In this document: piece by piece, positions 1 through 7,287 of the stretch
How the letters are laid out: every line of letters begins with the position of its first letter
Position numbering within the stretch: the first letter of the stretch is position 1
Source of the DNA: Polyangiaceae bacterium
GTDB lineage: Bacteria; Myxococcota_A; Polyangia; Polyangiales; Polyangiaceae
DNA: 64,000 nt
Direction: 5' to 3'
NCBI GenBank assembly: GCA_041389725.1
Contig: JAWKRG010000004.1
Span: 930,001-994,000 of the forward strand
Notes under the pieces: model-generated
What the model was told of the DNA's origin: nothing
The model's database searches: none
Seen by the model: the letters and a program-made list of their open reading frames with translations, nothing else
Position numbers and translations under genes: made by a program

Positions 1-1
1 T

Positions 2-634
2 TATCACGACGTCGGGTCGGAAGAATGCGAAGCCTTGGCTGCGCGCGACGCGGAGTATGCAAACCTGGCCATGGCCTTGGCCGCCATGGCGGCAGCTGAA
101 CGCGGGCGCTTTGGTGAAGCACGCGGGTTGCTGCGCGCCGCCATGGTCGCCATGGATGCTACGGATCGTCGCGAGTTGCAGAGCGTCGCGAGTTGGCTGG
201 ACGCGAGGCTGCTCGGTAGGTCTTTGCCAGACCTCGACTCGCGATCCTTTTGGCAACGCTGCCTGTTGCACAGCAGTGGTCCACAGGCGACCACGCCGCC
301 GACCGACACGTTTGCCATCGGTGCGGAAGGCCGCTGGTTCCGTGTGCGTGAGCAGGAAGTGGTGAGTCTCGAACGCCGGCGCTCCCTGGCAAAGCTGCTG
401 TTCGCCTTGGCGCGAAAGCGTGTGAGTGAACCCGACGTCGCCATGTCCTGGCAGGAGCTGCAGGCTGCCGTCTGGCCTGGCGAACAGCTACTCGAGGGCA
501 CCGGTGCGCACCGCGTACGCGTCGCCATTTCCTCGCTTCGCAAGCTTGGACTCAGCGTGGTGCTGCAGACACGGGGCGATGGATACCTGTTGGTAGCCGA
601 CGAGCCACTCTACTTGGAGCAGGGCCGTGCGTAG
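2..634 (+). CDS. C-terminal part of a regulator with winged-helix domain (5' truncated)
   Basis: The reading frame is open to the left window edge, so only the C-terminal ~210 residues are visible. The first half is Ala-rich and helical, like the end of a TPR or helical-repeat region. The last ~100 residues read as a winged-helix DNA-binding domain of the OmpR C-terminal type: a LWP-like turn (AVWPGE), a recognition-helix stretch (RVRVAISSLRKLGL) and a final wing hairpin ending GDGYLL. The stop overlaps the start of the downstream kinase gene by 8 nt, suggesting one operon. The domain order resembles large myxobacterial ATPase/TPR regulators with a C-terminal DNA-binding domain, but the N-terminus is outside the window. 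An internal TTG at 35 is a possible but less likely start. Confidence 0.7.
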   Translation, partial: YHDVGSEECEALAARDAEYANLAMALAAMAAAERGRFGEARGLLRAAMVAMDATDRRELQSVASWLDARLLGRSLPDLDSRSFWQRCLLHSSGPQATTPPTDTFAIGAEGRWFRVREQEVVSLERRRSLAKLLFALARKRVSEPDVAMSWQELQAAVWPGEQLLEGTGAHRVRVAISSLRKLGLSVVLQTRGDGYLLVADEPLYLEQGRA

Positions 635-2384
635 TGACGTGGCGTTCGCCATCAGCTCCGCTCCGTTGCTCGCGCTGGCTCGTCGGCGCGGCCGGCGCGG
701 CGCCTGGCTGCTCGGCGTGTCGTGTTTCGGCTTGCTCTTCGGCGTGTTCTGGATGTTCTGGGGCGTGATCGTGTTTCTGACGGGCGTAGGTCTGGTCAAC
801 GGCGTGATCGTCTTCTTGTTTGGTGGTGTTGGCCCGGCGCTGGGTGCCTCACTTTTGGCGTGGGCCGGCGTGAAGCGTCGCCATGACGCGGAAGCCCTCG
901 AGCAACTCGCCCTGCTTTCGGAGACACGGACAGACGTGACGATACGCGAGACGGCACAGCTGTTGGCGGAGTCGGACAGCTACGCTTCCCGGCTGATGGA
1001 TCTCGCTGCAGCTGCAGGTGCAGTGCAGATGGTACAGGGAAGTGGCGCGCGGCCCGCGGTTCCCATCGGGCCAGACCGAAGCGCGTTGGTCGGATTCAGA
1101 GCAGCTCGCCGCAAGCGTGCCTTGCTGCTGGCCGTCGCATCGCTGTTCGTGCTCGGCTTCGCCACCCTGTGGCTGGTCGTCGGCACCGCAGGAATCGCCA
1201 CCGGTGAGTGGCTGGTAGGTCTGTTGTTGCTGATCCCCGGCGGGCTTTTCCCCCTCGCGGGATCGCTAGTGCTCGCGAGCCGCGCTCTCCGCAACTGGCG
1301 ACGTGCTGCGCGAGCCGGGAAGCTTGCTGCACTAGTCACGGCCTCGTCGGTGCGAAATCTGGAGGAGCTGGCGTCGAGACTCGGCGTCAGCGTTCCTGAC
1401 GCCCAGGCGATCGCCGTCGAAGCCATGCAGCTCGGGATCGTGCCGCACGAGGCACTGACGCGGCTGCTCTCGCCCGCGGTCGGTGGGACGTCGCCCGAAG
1501 CAGGCCACGTCACTCCAGCGCATTGGGTGGGGCGCATCATTGCCGGGAGCTGGCGCGTGGAAGCGCTCTTGGCTCAGGGCGGCATGGGCGCGGTCTATCG
1601 CGTGACGCGAATCCCGTCGGGCGAGGTCTACGCCCTCAAGCTGATGCTGCCCGAAGTCGCGGCCACGGTTGACGGCTTGGAGCGCTTCGAGCGCGAAGCA
1701 CTTGCCGCAGGCAAGCTCGGTCATCCGGGAATCGTGCGGGTGCACGAGTTCGGCCGCCTCGACGAGCGCACCGCGTACTTGGTGATGGACTTGCTGCAGG
1801 GGGAGACCCTAGAAGCGCGTCTGCAGCGCGTGGGCTCCTTGCCCTGGGCAGAGGCGCTCGGTGTGGCTCTGCAAGTGGGGGATGCGCTGGAAGCAGCTCA
1901 TCGAGCAGGCTTGCTGCATCGCGACTTGAAGCCCGCGAACGTGTTCTTGGCGTCGACGCAGGCAGGGGAACGCGCGGTGTTGCTCGACTTCGGCCTGGCG
2001 AAGACCATGGACTCACGCGAGGCGACGCGCCGCACGGTGAGCGGTGTCGTGGCGGGCACACCCATGTACATGTCGCCCGAGCAAGCACGAGGCGAAGTGT
2101 TGGACGTGCGTTCGGATCTCTACGGCCTTGCAGTCGTGACCTACGAAATGATCGCGGGTGTGCCTCCGTTCTTCGACAAGACCCTTGCGGAGGTCTACGC
2201 TCGGCTCTTGCGCGAGCTCGCGCCGGGCCTGAGTCAAATGGCGCCTGGCGACTATCCCCAGGCTTTGGAGCAAATCCTGGCGCGTGCGCTGTCACCGATT
2301 CGGGATCAGCGCCCGACAACGGTCGCCGCGTTCTTGGCGGAACTCCGCTCCGTTGGCGCCGCGCCAGCGGCTGCGGCCGGCTAG
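627..2384 (+). CDS. Membrane-anchored Hanks-type Ser/Thr protein kinase
   Basis: 585 residues with a GTG start. The N-terminal half carries hydrophobic segments at about residues 25-80 and 165-215, so the protein is membrane bound. The kinase domain fills the C-terminal half (about 303-575). The visible motifs are a glycine loop with GGMG near 318, the ATP-binding Lys in ALKLM (338), HRDLKPAN (catalytic Asp about 433), DFG (454) and an APE-like MSPEQA. All catalytic residues are present, so it should be active. Having membrane segments before the kinase domain, with no extracytoplasmic C-terminal sensor, is the reverse of the PknB layout. The 8-nt overlap with the preceding winged-helix gene suggests that kinase and regulator work together; that link is inferred. 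Confidence 0.93.
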   Translation: MRSDVAFAISSAPLLALARRRGRRGAWLLGVSCFGLLFGVFWMFWGVIVFLTGVGLVNGVIVFLFGGVGPALGASLLAWAGVKRRHDAEALEQLALLSETRTDVTIRETAQLLAESDSYASRLMDLAAAAGAVQMVQGSGARPAVPIGPDRSALVGFRAARRKRALLLAVASLFVLGFATLWLVVGTAGIATGEWLVGLLLLIPGGLFPLAGSLVLASRALRNWRRAARAGKLAALVTASSVRNLEELASRLGVSVPDAQAIAVEAMQLGIVPHEALTRLLSPAVGGTSPEAGHVTPAHWVGRIIAGSWRVEALLAQGGMGAVYRVTRIPSGEVYALKLMLPEVAATVDGLERFEREALAAGKLGHPGIVRVHEFGRLDERTAYLVMDLLQGETLEARLQRVGSLPWAEALGVALQVGDALEAAHRAGLLHRDLKPANVFLASTQAGERAVLLDFGLAKTMDSREATRRTVSGVVAGTPMYMSPEQARGEVLDVRSDLYGLAVVTYEMIAGVPPFFDKTLAEVYARLLRELAPGLSQMAPGDYPQALEQILARALSPIRDQRPTTVAAFLAELRSVGAAPAAAAG

Positions 2385-2460
2385 GAGCGCTCCGAAGCAG
2401 CCGTCGTGGCGAGCCGGCAAGCTTGCGACGCTCGGCCGCCCCCGCCCCCGCCCCGAGACG

Positions 2461-2536
2461 TTGACCGGCAATTGACCTGCATTTGACCGCGAATTTACGG
2501 GGATTGACCCGGGAGCGCCCCGTACACCGGGTCAAT
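2461..2536 (+). promoter_or_regulatory. Helically phased TTGACC repeats plus inverted repeat
   Basis: TTGACC occurs at 2461, 2472, 2483 and 2504, spaced 11, 11 and 21 bp, so all copies fall on the same DNA face. The last copy forms one arm of a perfect 10-bp inverted repeat (ATTGACCCGG at 2503-2512 and CCGGGTCAAT at 2527-2536). The block lies in the only gap before the lipoprotein gene at 2574 and looks like a multi-site operator or an activator-binding array. The binding protein is not known. Confidence 0.5.
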
Positions 2537-2573
2537 CGAGCGCGCCTCATGCGCGCCAACAAAGGAGAAAGCG

Positions 2574-3119
2574 ATGCGTCATGCGATTTGGTTTCCGGTT
2601 CTGGTTTTGGCAACGGCCTGCAATCTTGGCGACAAGAAGTCCGGTCAGGGCACGGCAGCCTCGGGCGCAGCCGCGACGGGGGAAGCGCCCGCGGCAGCCG
2701 CGGCGGCGGAAGGTGACCTCACCCAGGTGTCCCTCGACCCGCTGCCGCTTCAAATCAAAGTGAAGGCCGGCGGCATGGGGGCCATGGACATGTCCGTGGC
2801 AGACAAGAAGAGCGTCACCGTCGACATCGGTGGCGGCACGTCCTTGAACATTCAGCCCGAGGCCAAGAAGATGGCCGAGATCAAGAAGGGCTTCGAGGGC
2901 GATACCATCTTGTTCCCCTTCAAGAAGTGGGAGAAGGAATCAGATGACTCCGGCGTGCTCCAGTTCGAGAACGACGGCAAGAAGGGCTACATCGGATTCA
3001 TGCTGGTGCAGGTCAGCGGTCAGGGCTACCTGTGCAAGACAACGGGACTGGACGGCGTTCCTTCCGTCGAGGTCGCCGAGAAGAACCTCCAGGCGTGCAA
3101 GACGCTGACGAGCAAGTGA
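2574..3119 (+). CDS. Hypothetical lipoprotein
   Basis: 181 residues. The N-terminus is a lipoprotein signal with lipobox ATAC (Cys 16), followed by a Gly/Ala-rich linker to about residue 45. The remaining ~135 residues are soluble and Lys-rich, with no motif I recognise. The ATG is preceded by AAAGGAGAAAGCG, a strong ribosome-binding site. It stands alone behind the phased TTGACC repeats. The role is unknown; location in the periplasm or outer membrane is predicted from the signal. Confidence 0.8.
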   Translation: MRHAIWFPVLVLATACNLGDKKSGQGTAASGAAATGEAPAAAAAAEGDLTQVSLDPLPLQIKVKAGGMGAMDMSVADKKSVTVDIGGGTSLNIQPEAKKMAEIKKGFEGDTILFPFKKWEKESDDSGVLQFENDGKKGYIGFMLVQVSGQGYLCKTTGLDGVPSVEVAEKNLQACKTLTSK

Positions 3120-3181
3120 CCCAGGCTGCTAGGCGACTCGGAAGCTTTCGTCTTTCGAGTCGCCTGGTCCCGGCGCAGGGG

Positions 3182-3838
3182 TCAACTCGCGTTCGCAGCC
3201 AGCCAATCGTCGACGATCGAGATGTGCAACACCATCCGCTCCCAGGGATCCCTTGGCGGAGTCGACTCCAGTTGGGCACCTTGCAGGGCCAGATCAATAT
3301 CGAGCAGATCCGGCGGAGCGAGGTCGGCTTCTTCCCCTTCGGTGGCTTCATCCACGTGCGCATCCAGGACTCGAACCACCCGTTCCAAGAGCTCGTAGTA
3401 GAGCCGCGCCGCGTTGATGTATGGCGTCGCGCCCTGCTGCTCGAAGTACTCCCCCACCTTGCCGTTCTTGCCGTAGGTACCCTCAGTCTCGGAATGAGGT
3501 CGGAGCTCGACGATCTCCTCGCTCCCATCAGGCAGAGCGATGCGCCCGAGAGGGTAGAGCCGACACACCAGGGGTCGTGCGTCGTGCACGCTGCAGCCTT
3601 GCCCCGCAAGGAACACACACGCCCCGTCGACGAAGCGCAGAGCGCTGCCCTCGTCTGTGTAGCGCTCGAGCACTTCCGTCGTCGACAGGGACAGCAGTTG
3701 TGCGATGCGAGCTACTTCGTAGGGGCCGACCTGAATGCGCTTGTCGTGACAACAGCGACCGCAGCCCGCACACGAATAGGAGAACGGAGTGCCGCGACCC
3801 GGCAGCACATCCAAGCTGCGCTGCCCGGGCGATGACAA
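3182..3838 (-). CDS. YkgJ-family cysteine-cluster protein
   Basis: 218 residues. The N-terminal half has the family Cys pattern: CAGCGRCC near residue 23 to 30, then GCSVHDARPLVCRLYP further on. This is the putative zinc/iron-chelating module of the YkgJ/FliB-like family (UPF0153). No signal peptide or membrane segment is seen, so it is likely cytoplasmic. The C-terminal third is acidic and variable. It lies just upstream of and on the same strand as no close partner; the Tat-protein gene starts beyond its 5' end. The biochemical role of the family is mostly unsettled: some members are linked to protein methylation, others to metal binding. Confidence 0.85.
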   Translation of the reverse strand: MSSPGQRSLDVLPGRGTPFSYSCAGCGRCCHDKRIQVGPYEVARIAQLLSLSTTEVLERYTDEGSALRFVDGACVFLAGQGCSVHDARPLVCRLYPLGRIALPDGSEEIVELRPHSETEGTYGKNGKVGEYFEQQGATPYINAARLYYELLERVVRVLDAHVDEATEGEEADLAPPDLLDIDLALQGAQLESTPPRDPWERMVLHISIVDDWLAANAS

Positions 3839-3841
3839 GGG

Positions 3842-4168
3842 CTAGCCCTCCTTCACGTGGGAGTCGACCTTGTGCTGCACTGCCGCCGGCAGCCGGAACG
3901 CACCGAGATCCGCGCGCACCTTGAGCCCCGCCCCATAGGTGCGGAAGAGCAGCTTCTCGGCGCCGACCTTGCGGATCAAGCCGATGGCCTCTTGATCCAG
4001 CTCGAGCGTCGCCAGCGTGGTGCCTTCGATCTCCACCTTGAACTGGAGCGCCGCTCGGGAAGCCGCGCTGGCATCGCGAGCCGTGAGATCCACGCCAAGG
4101 CCGGCTCCAAGCGCGGCCGCGCTAGAAGCGAGCTTCAAGGCATTGCGTCGGGAAAGCTTCTCGGTCAT
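3842..4168 (-). CDS. Small Tat-exported hypothetical protein
   Basis: 108 residues. The N-terminus (SRRNALKLASSAAALGAG) is a twin-arginine signal with an ASA-type cleavage site near residue 35. The mature ~73 residues contain an Ile/Leu-rich stretch with no recognised domain. It follows the UPF0104/radical SAM operon by 72 bp on the same strand and precedes the YkgJ gene, so it may be cotranscribed with either. Export in folded form is predicted from the signal; the function is unknown. Confidence 0.7.
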   Translation of the reverse strand: MTEKLSRRNALKLASSAAALGAGLGVDLTARDASAASRAALQFKVEIEGTTLATLELDQEAIGLIRKVGAEKLLFRTYGAGLKVRADLGAFRLPAAVQHKVDSHVKEG

Positions 4169-4240
4169 CGGAGGAGGCTAGCACCAAGCGCCTGCCCAGT
4201 CGGCGAACTTGTGCTGTCGCAAAGGCGCCACTGACCGACG

Positions 4241-5200
4241 TCAACCTGCCGTTCGCGTGGGCGTTCGCATCAGCCAGTGCGCGAACGCGGCCCCCACTGC
4301 GGCGGGGAGCAGCTGGCTGACGGCCATCATCAGCAGCGAAGCCGCGACGGCGTCGTGCGCGGACAGCAGCGAGCCCAGCAGCGCAACGCTCGCCACTTCT
4401 CGGCTGCCCAGCCCGAGCGCTGTCAGCGGAACCTTGGCAGCGAGGAGCACCAACGGTACCCGCAGCAGCACGAGGCCAAGACTCGTGTCGTGACCAAGCG
4501 CGCGCAGCACGACGTAGAAAACGGCGACTTCTCCCGCGATGAGGATGAGCGTTCCGAACGCGGCGGGGATTGCGCGCCGCGCCGTCCCAGCCGGCAGAGC
4601 ATTCAGCGCATCCGTGGCGTGCGTTAGCTTCCGTGAGCTCGACCGACGAGCGATGGCAGGCAACAGCATGCGTGCGAACCCACCGAGAAGTAGCCACCCG
4701 AGTGCCAGCACGATCACCGCGAGCCGCACGCTCGGCTCGATGGGGGTCAGGGAGCTGCCGAGCACCGTGAGCAGTAGCAAGGACGCGAGTTTGAGCCACA
4801 GCAGCAGGACGACCGCGAGGAGCGCTGGCGCGAGTGCCACGCCGAAGTGCCGATGGACAATCGCTGCGCGTCCAAAGTTGCCGCTGCCCGCAGGCAACAG
4901 ATTGTGCAGTGTCAGATTGGCAACGGTGGCACGTAGCGCTCGTGAGAAGTGGAGCGCTACCCCCACCGCCTGGTTGGACTGTTGGAACGCGTAGGCGGAG
5001 ACGAAGATGTTGAGAACGAGCGCCAAGGATGCAGCCATCGCCAGCCCCTCGCCTTCGGCGCGCAGAACCGCGTTCCGAACTTCCGCCACGGGCACGCGCC
5101 AGAAAACGAACGCCAGCAGTGCAGTGGTCACGCCAACCGTGGCCAACACTCGCGCGACGCCTCGATCGGCGGGCTGCGCCGCGTCCTGTCCAGTCGTCAA
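4241..5200 (-). CDS. UPF0104/LPG-synthase-like multi-pass membrane protein
   Basis: 319 residues from a TTG start that overlaps the stop of the radical SAM gene by 4 nt (TTGA); the frame stays open further upstream, but that region lies inside the neighbour. About eight hydrophobic segments are visible. The motif NLLPAGSGNFGRA near residue 95 and the Gly/Leu-rich LGLGSREV near the end are typical of the flippase-like lysylphosphatidylglycerol-synthase transmembrane family (UPF0104), which includes hopanoid-cluster HpnL. It is the last gene of a four-gene operon, so a role in moving or presenting the operon's lipid-like product is inferred. Confidence 0.82.
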   Translation of the reverse strand: MTTGQDAAQPADRGVARVLATVGVTTALLAFVFWRVPVAEVRNAVLRAEGEGLAMAASLALVLNIFVSAYAFQQSNQAVGVALHFSRALRATVANLTLHNLLPAGSGNFGRAAIVHRHFGVALAPALLAVVLLLWLKLASLLLLTVLGSSLTPIEPSVRLAVIVLALGWLLLGGFARMLLPAIARRSSSRKLTHATDALNALPAGTARRAIPAAFGTLILIAGEVAVFYVVLRALGHDTSLGLVLLRVPLVLLAAKVPLTALGLGSREVASVALLGSLLSAHDAVAASLLMMAVSQLLPAAVGAAFAHWLMRTPTRTAG

Positions 5201-6216
5201 TCCCGCGCCCGCCGTTGGTTCAGGTAGTTGCGCGTAGCCAGGTTCCAAAGGGCGCCTGGGCTGCCGGAGAACACGAGGTTCTTCTCGACGCTGTGGGCGG
5301 CCCAGCAACTGCCGGCGCTGCAGTCGATGCTGGTCAAACGTCGAAACGCTTCTCGCACACCCAGGTCGAAGGCGTTGGGAGCAGGCAGGCAGCGGGGGTC
5401 CGACAAGCTGCGCGAACAGGGAAACATGCTGCCGTCTACTTCGATGCGGCAAGTGATGCGACCCGCGTGGCAGCGCAGCCGGTAGGGCTCGGGAAACTGC
5501 ATCAGCACTTCCAGCCCAGGCGACGAGTTCCACACGTAGGGACGGTAGTCCGGCTCCTGCAAGCGCTTGAGCGCTGCACGGTAGGTGGTCAGTTCCGGGG
5601 TCTCGGGGTTTGGCTCCGTCGAGCCAAGTCGGTGCAGCGCTCCGGGCTGCACCACAAGCTGCGTGGTGAAGCGCTTGGCGAGATCGATGAAGAAGTCCAG
5701 GTGTCCCATGTTCTTCTTGAACAGCGCGACGTAGAGCACGAAGCGTTTCCGGCGCGCTGCGAGCAACTCAAGCCCTTGCATCATCCGCGCGAAGGCGCGC
5801 TTGCCGCGAAAGCCGTCATGGACCTCCTCCGGGCCGTCTACGCTGACCAGAAAGACGTCCGTCGTGTCGACCACGTCCGGACGCTCCGTGAGCAGCGTGC
5901 CGTTGGTGTTGACGCTGGTCTGCATCTGCAGCTGTCGCGCACGCTTCAATACTTGCGCCAAGTCCTGGCGCAATAGCGGTTCGCCGCCGGTCAGATGGAT
6001 CCGGGTGCACCCGCTCTCCGCCAGCTGGGCAGTGACTCGCAACGCAGTATGCGTGTCGGGGCCCTTCGGGCCGCTGTAGCGGTCACAGAAGGGGCAGCGC
6101 GCGTTGCAGACGCGCGTGATCTCCCAGCCTACGCCCAGCAATTCTCGGCGAGCCCCAGAGGCCGCCAGGGCGAATCGCGCAGCAGTCTGCAGGCGTTTGC
6201 GAAGGGGCTGCCCCAC
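5197..6216 (-). CDS. Radical SAM protein with SPASM-like C-terminus
   Basis: 339 residues. The radical SAM motif CNARCPFC lies near residue 37, followed by the TGGEPLL SAM-binding segment. The C-terminus (about 240-330) carries at least six further Cys (RCHAG, TCRIEVDG, FPCSRS, IDCSAGSC), a SPASM-type arrangement for auxiliary Fe-S clusters. SPASM proteins modify peptides, sugars or proteins; the substrate cannot be read from sequence. It sits 42 nt after the epimerase gene and is coupled to the UPF0104 gene by a 4-nt overlap. No small precursor-peptide gene is visible nearby, so a RiPP role is not supported. Confidence 0.88.
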   Translation of the reverse strand: MGQPLRKRLQTAARFALAASGARRELLGVGWEITRVCNARCPFCDRYSGPKGPDTHTALRVTAQLAESGCTRIHLTGGEPLLRQDLAQVLKRARQLQMQTSVNTNGTLLTERPDVVDTTDVFLVSVDGPEEVHDGFRGKRAFARMMQGLELLAARRKRFVLYVALFKKNMGHLDFFIDLAKRFTTQLVVQPGALHRLGSTEPNPETPELTTYRAALKRLQEPDYRPYVWNSSPGLEVLMQFPEPYRLRCHAGRITCRIEVDGSMFPCSRSLSDPRCLPAPNAFDLGVREAFRRLTSIDCSAGSCWAAHSVEKNLVFSGSPGALWNLATRNYLNQRRARD

Positions 6217-6258
6217 GCCGCAAGCCTAGCAGTGCACTCGTCGTGCGGGAATGAGCCT

Positions 6259-7287
6259 TCAGGGAGCCATTGATTTGGGAATGTGACCCACCTCGGTCGA
6301 CCACTTCAACAGATCGCGCAAGGTCTGGTCCAGCGTGCGCGGCGAGAATCCGAGCTCCCGCACCGCCAGGCTGCTATCGAGATAGGCGAAGCTGTGTAGG
6401 CGGTTCTCGAGTTGGCGTGCTGTGACGAAGGGTTTCTGTCCCGTGCGAAGTGCCACGGCTTCGTACGTGCGCACGGCAGCGATCAGTGAGCGATCCGGGA
6501 CGCGCAGCCAGGGTCGGCCCCGGAGTCCACGCAGGCGCCGCAGGGTCGTCGACAACTCGCGAAAGGTGAGGTTGTCCCCGCCAATCACGTAGCGCTGGCC
6601 CGATCGCCCGCGTTCGAAAGCATTGAGCTGGGCTCGGGCCAAATCCCGTACGTCCAGCACGTTCAGTCCGCCCGTGAACCACACGGGCACGGACGCGCGT
6701 CGATACAGTTGCTCGATTCGCCCGTTCGACGCGCTTTGTCCTGGGTCCTCGGGACCCACGGTCATGCCCGGCAACAACGCGACTGCATCCACGTCACTTT
6801 GGGTCCACAGTTCACGCTCCGCCGCGATCTTTGCTTTGGCGTAGGGTGTGATGGGATCTTCGTTCCAATCCGTCTCGGTGCGCGGGCGGGCGGGGTCCAG
6901 GGTCTCACCCACGGCGCCCGCCGTTCCGGTGTAGACCAGTCGTATACGCTTGGGCGATGCACGCATTGCGTCGAGCACCGACTGCAGCCCACCGACGGCG
7001 ACCTGGGACAATTCGCGCTCGGCGTCGGCGCCGGACACGTGCTGCACGTGCTTCATCGCCAGATGGAAGATTGCGTCGACGTTCTTCGCGGCGGCGCGCA
7101 TGGCTTCGCGGTCGCATACGTCCCCGCGCAGGAACTCGTAGCGCTCGGTATAGGGGAAGAAGCCGCGCGGCGGCTCTGCCACGTCCACACCGCGCACGCG
7201 GAAGCCGTTGTCGAGCAGGGTGCGTGCGACCCAGCCACCAATGTGACCGGAGGCGCCCGTCACCAGGGCGATGCGAGCTTGGCTCAT
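6259..7287 (-). CDS. NAD-dependent epimerase/dehydratase
   Basis: 342 residues. The start ATG overlaps the stop of the upstream radical SAM gene (ATGA), which fixes it against a longer open frame. It is an extended short-chain dehydrogenase: the Rossmann motif VTGASGHIGGWV is at residues 7-18, DVA follows beta-2, and the catalytic region reads YTGTAGAVG then PYAKAKIAAE (YxxxK). It probably uses NAD(P) to epimerise, reduce or dehydrate a sugar nucleotide or a polyprenyl/sterol-like substrate. A similar epimerase (HpnA) accompanies radical SAM proteins and a UPF0104 protein in hopanoid clusters, and the set here echoes that. Confidence 0.87.
   Translation of the reverse strand: MSQARIALVTGASGHIGGWVARTLLDNGFRVRGVDVAEPPRGFFPYTERYEFLRGDVCDREAMRAAAKNVDAIFHLAMKHVQHVSGADAERELSQVAVGGLQSVLDAMRASPKRIRLVYTGTAGAVGETLDPARPRTETDWNEDPITPYAKAKIAAERELWTQSDVDAVALLPGMTVGPEDPGQSASNGRIEQLYRRASVPVWFTGGLNVLDVRDLARAQLNAFERGRSGQRYVIGGDNLTFRELSTTLRRLRGLRGRPWLRVPDRSLIAAVRTYEAVALRTGQKPFVTARQLENRLHSFAYLDSSLAVRELGFSPRTLDQTLRDLLKWSTEVGHIPKSMAP

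Noticed and set aside
4241..5533. Longer form of the UPF0104 protein starting at 5533
   Set aside because: The extra 111 codons lie inside the radical SAM gene and have no protein-like composition; the TTGA overlap start fits better.
5197..6216. SPASM radical SAM protein as a RiPP maturase
   Set aside because: No short precursor-peptide gene or recognition domain was found in the operon.
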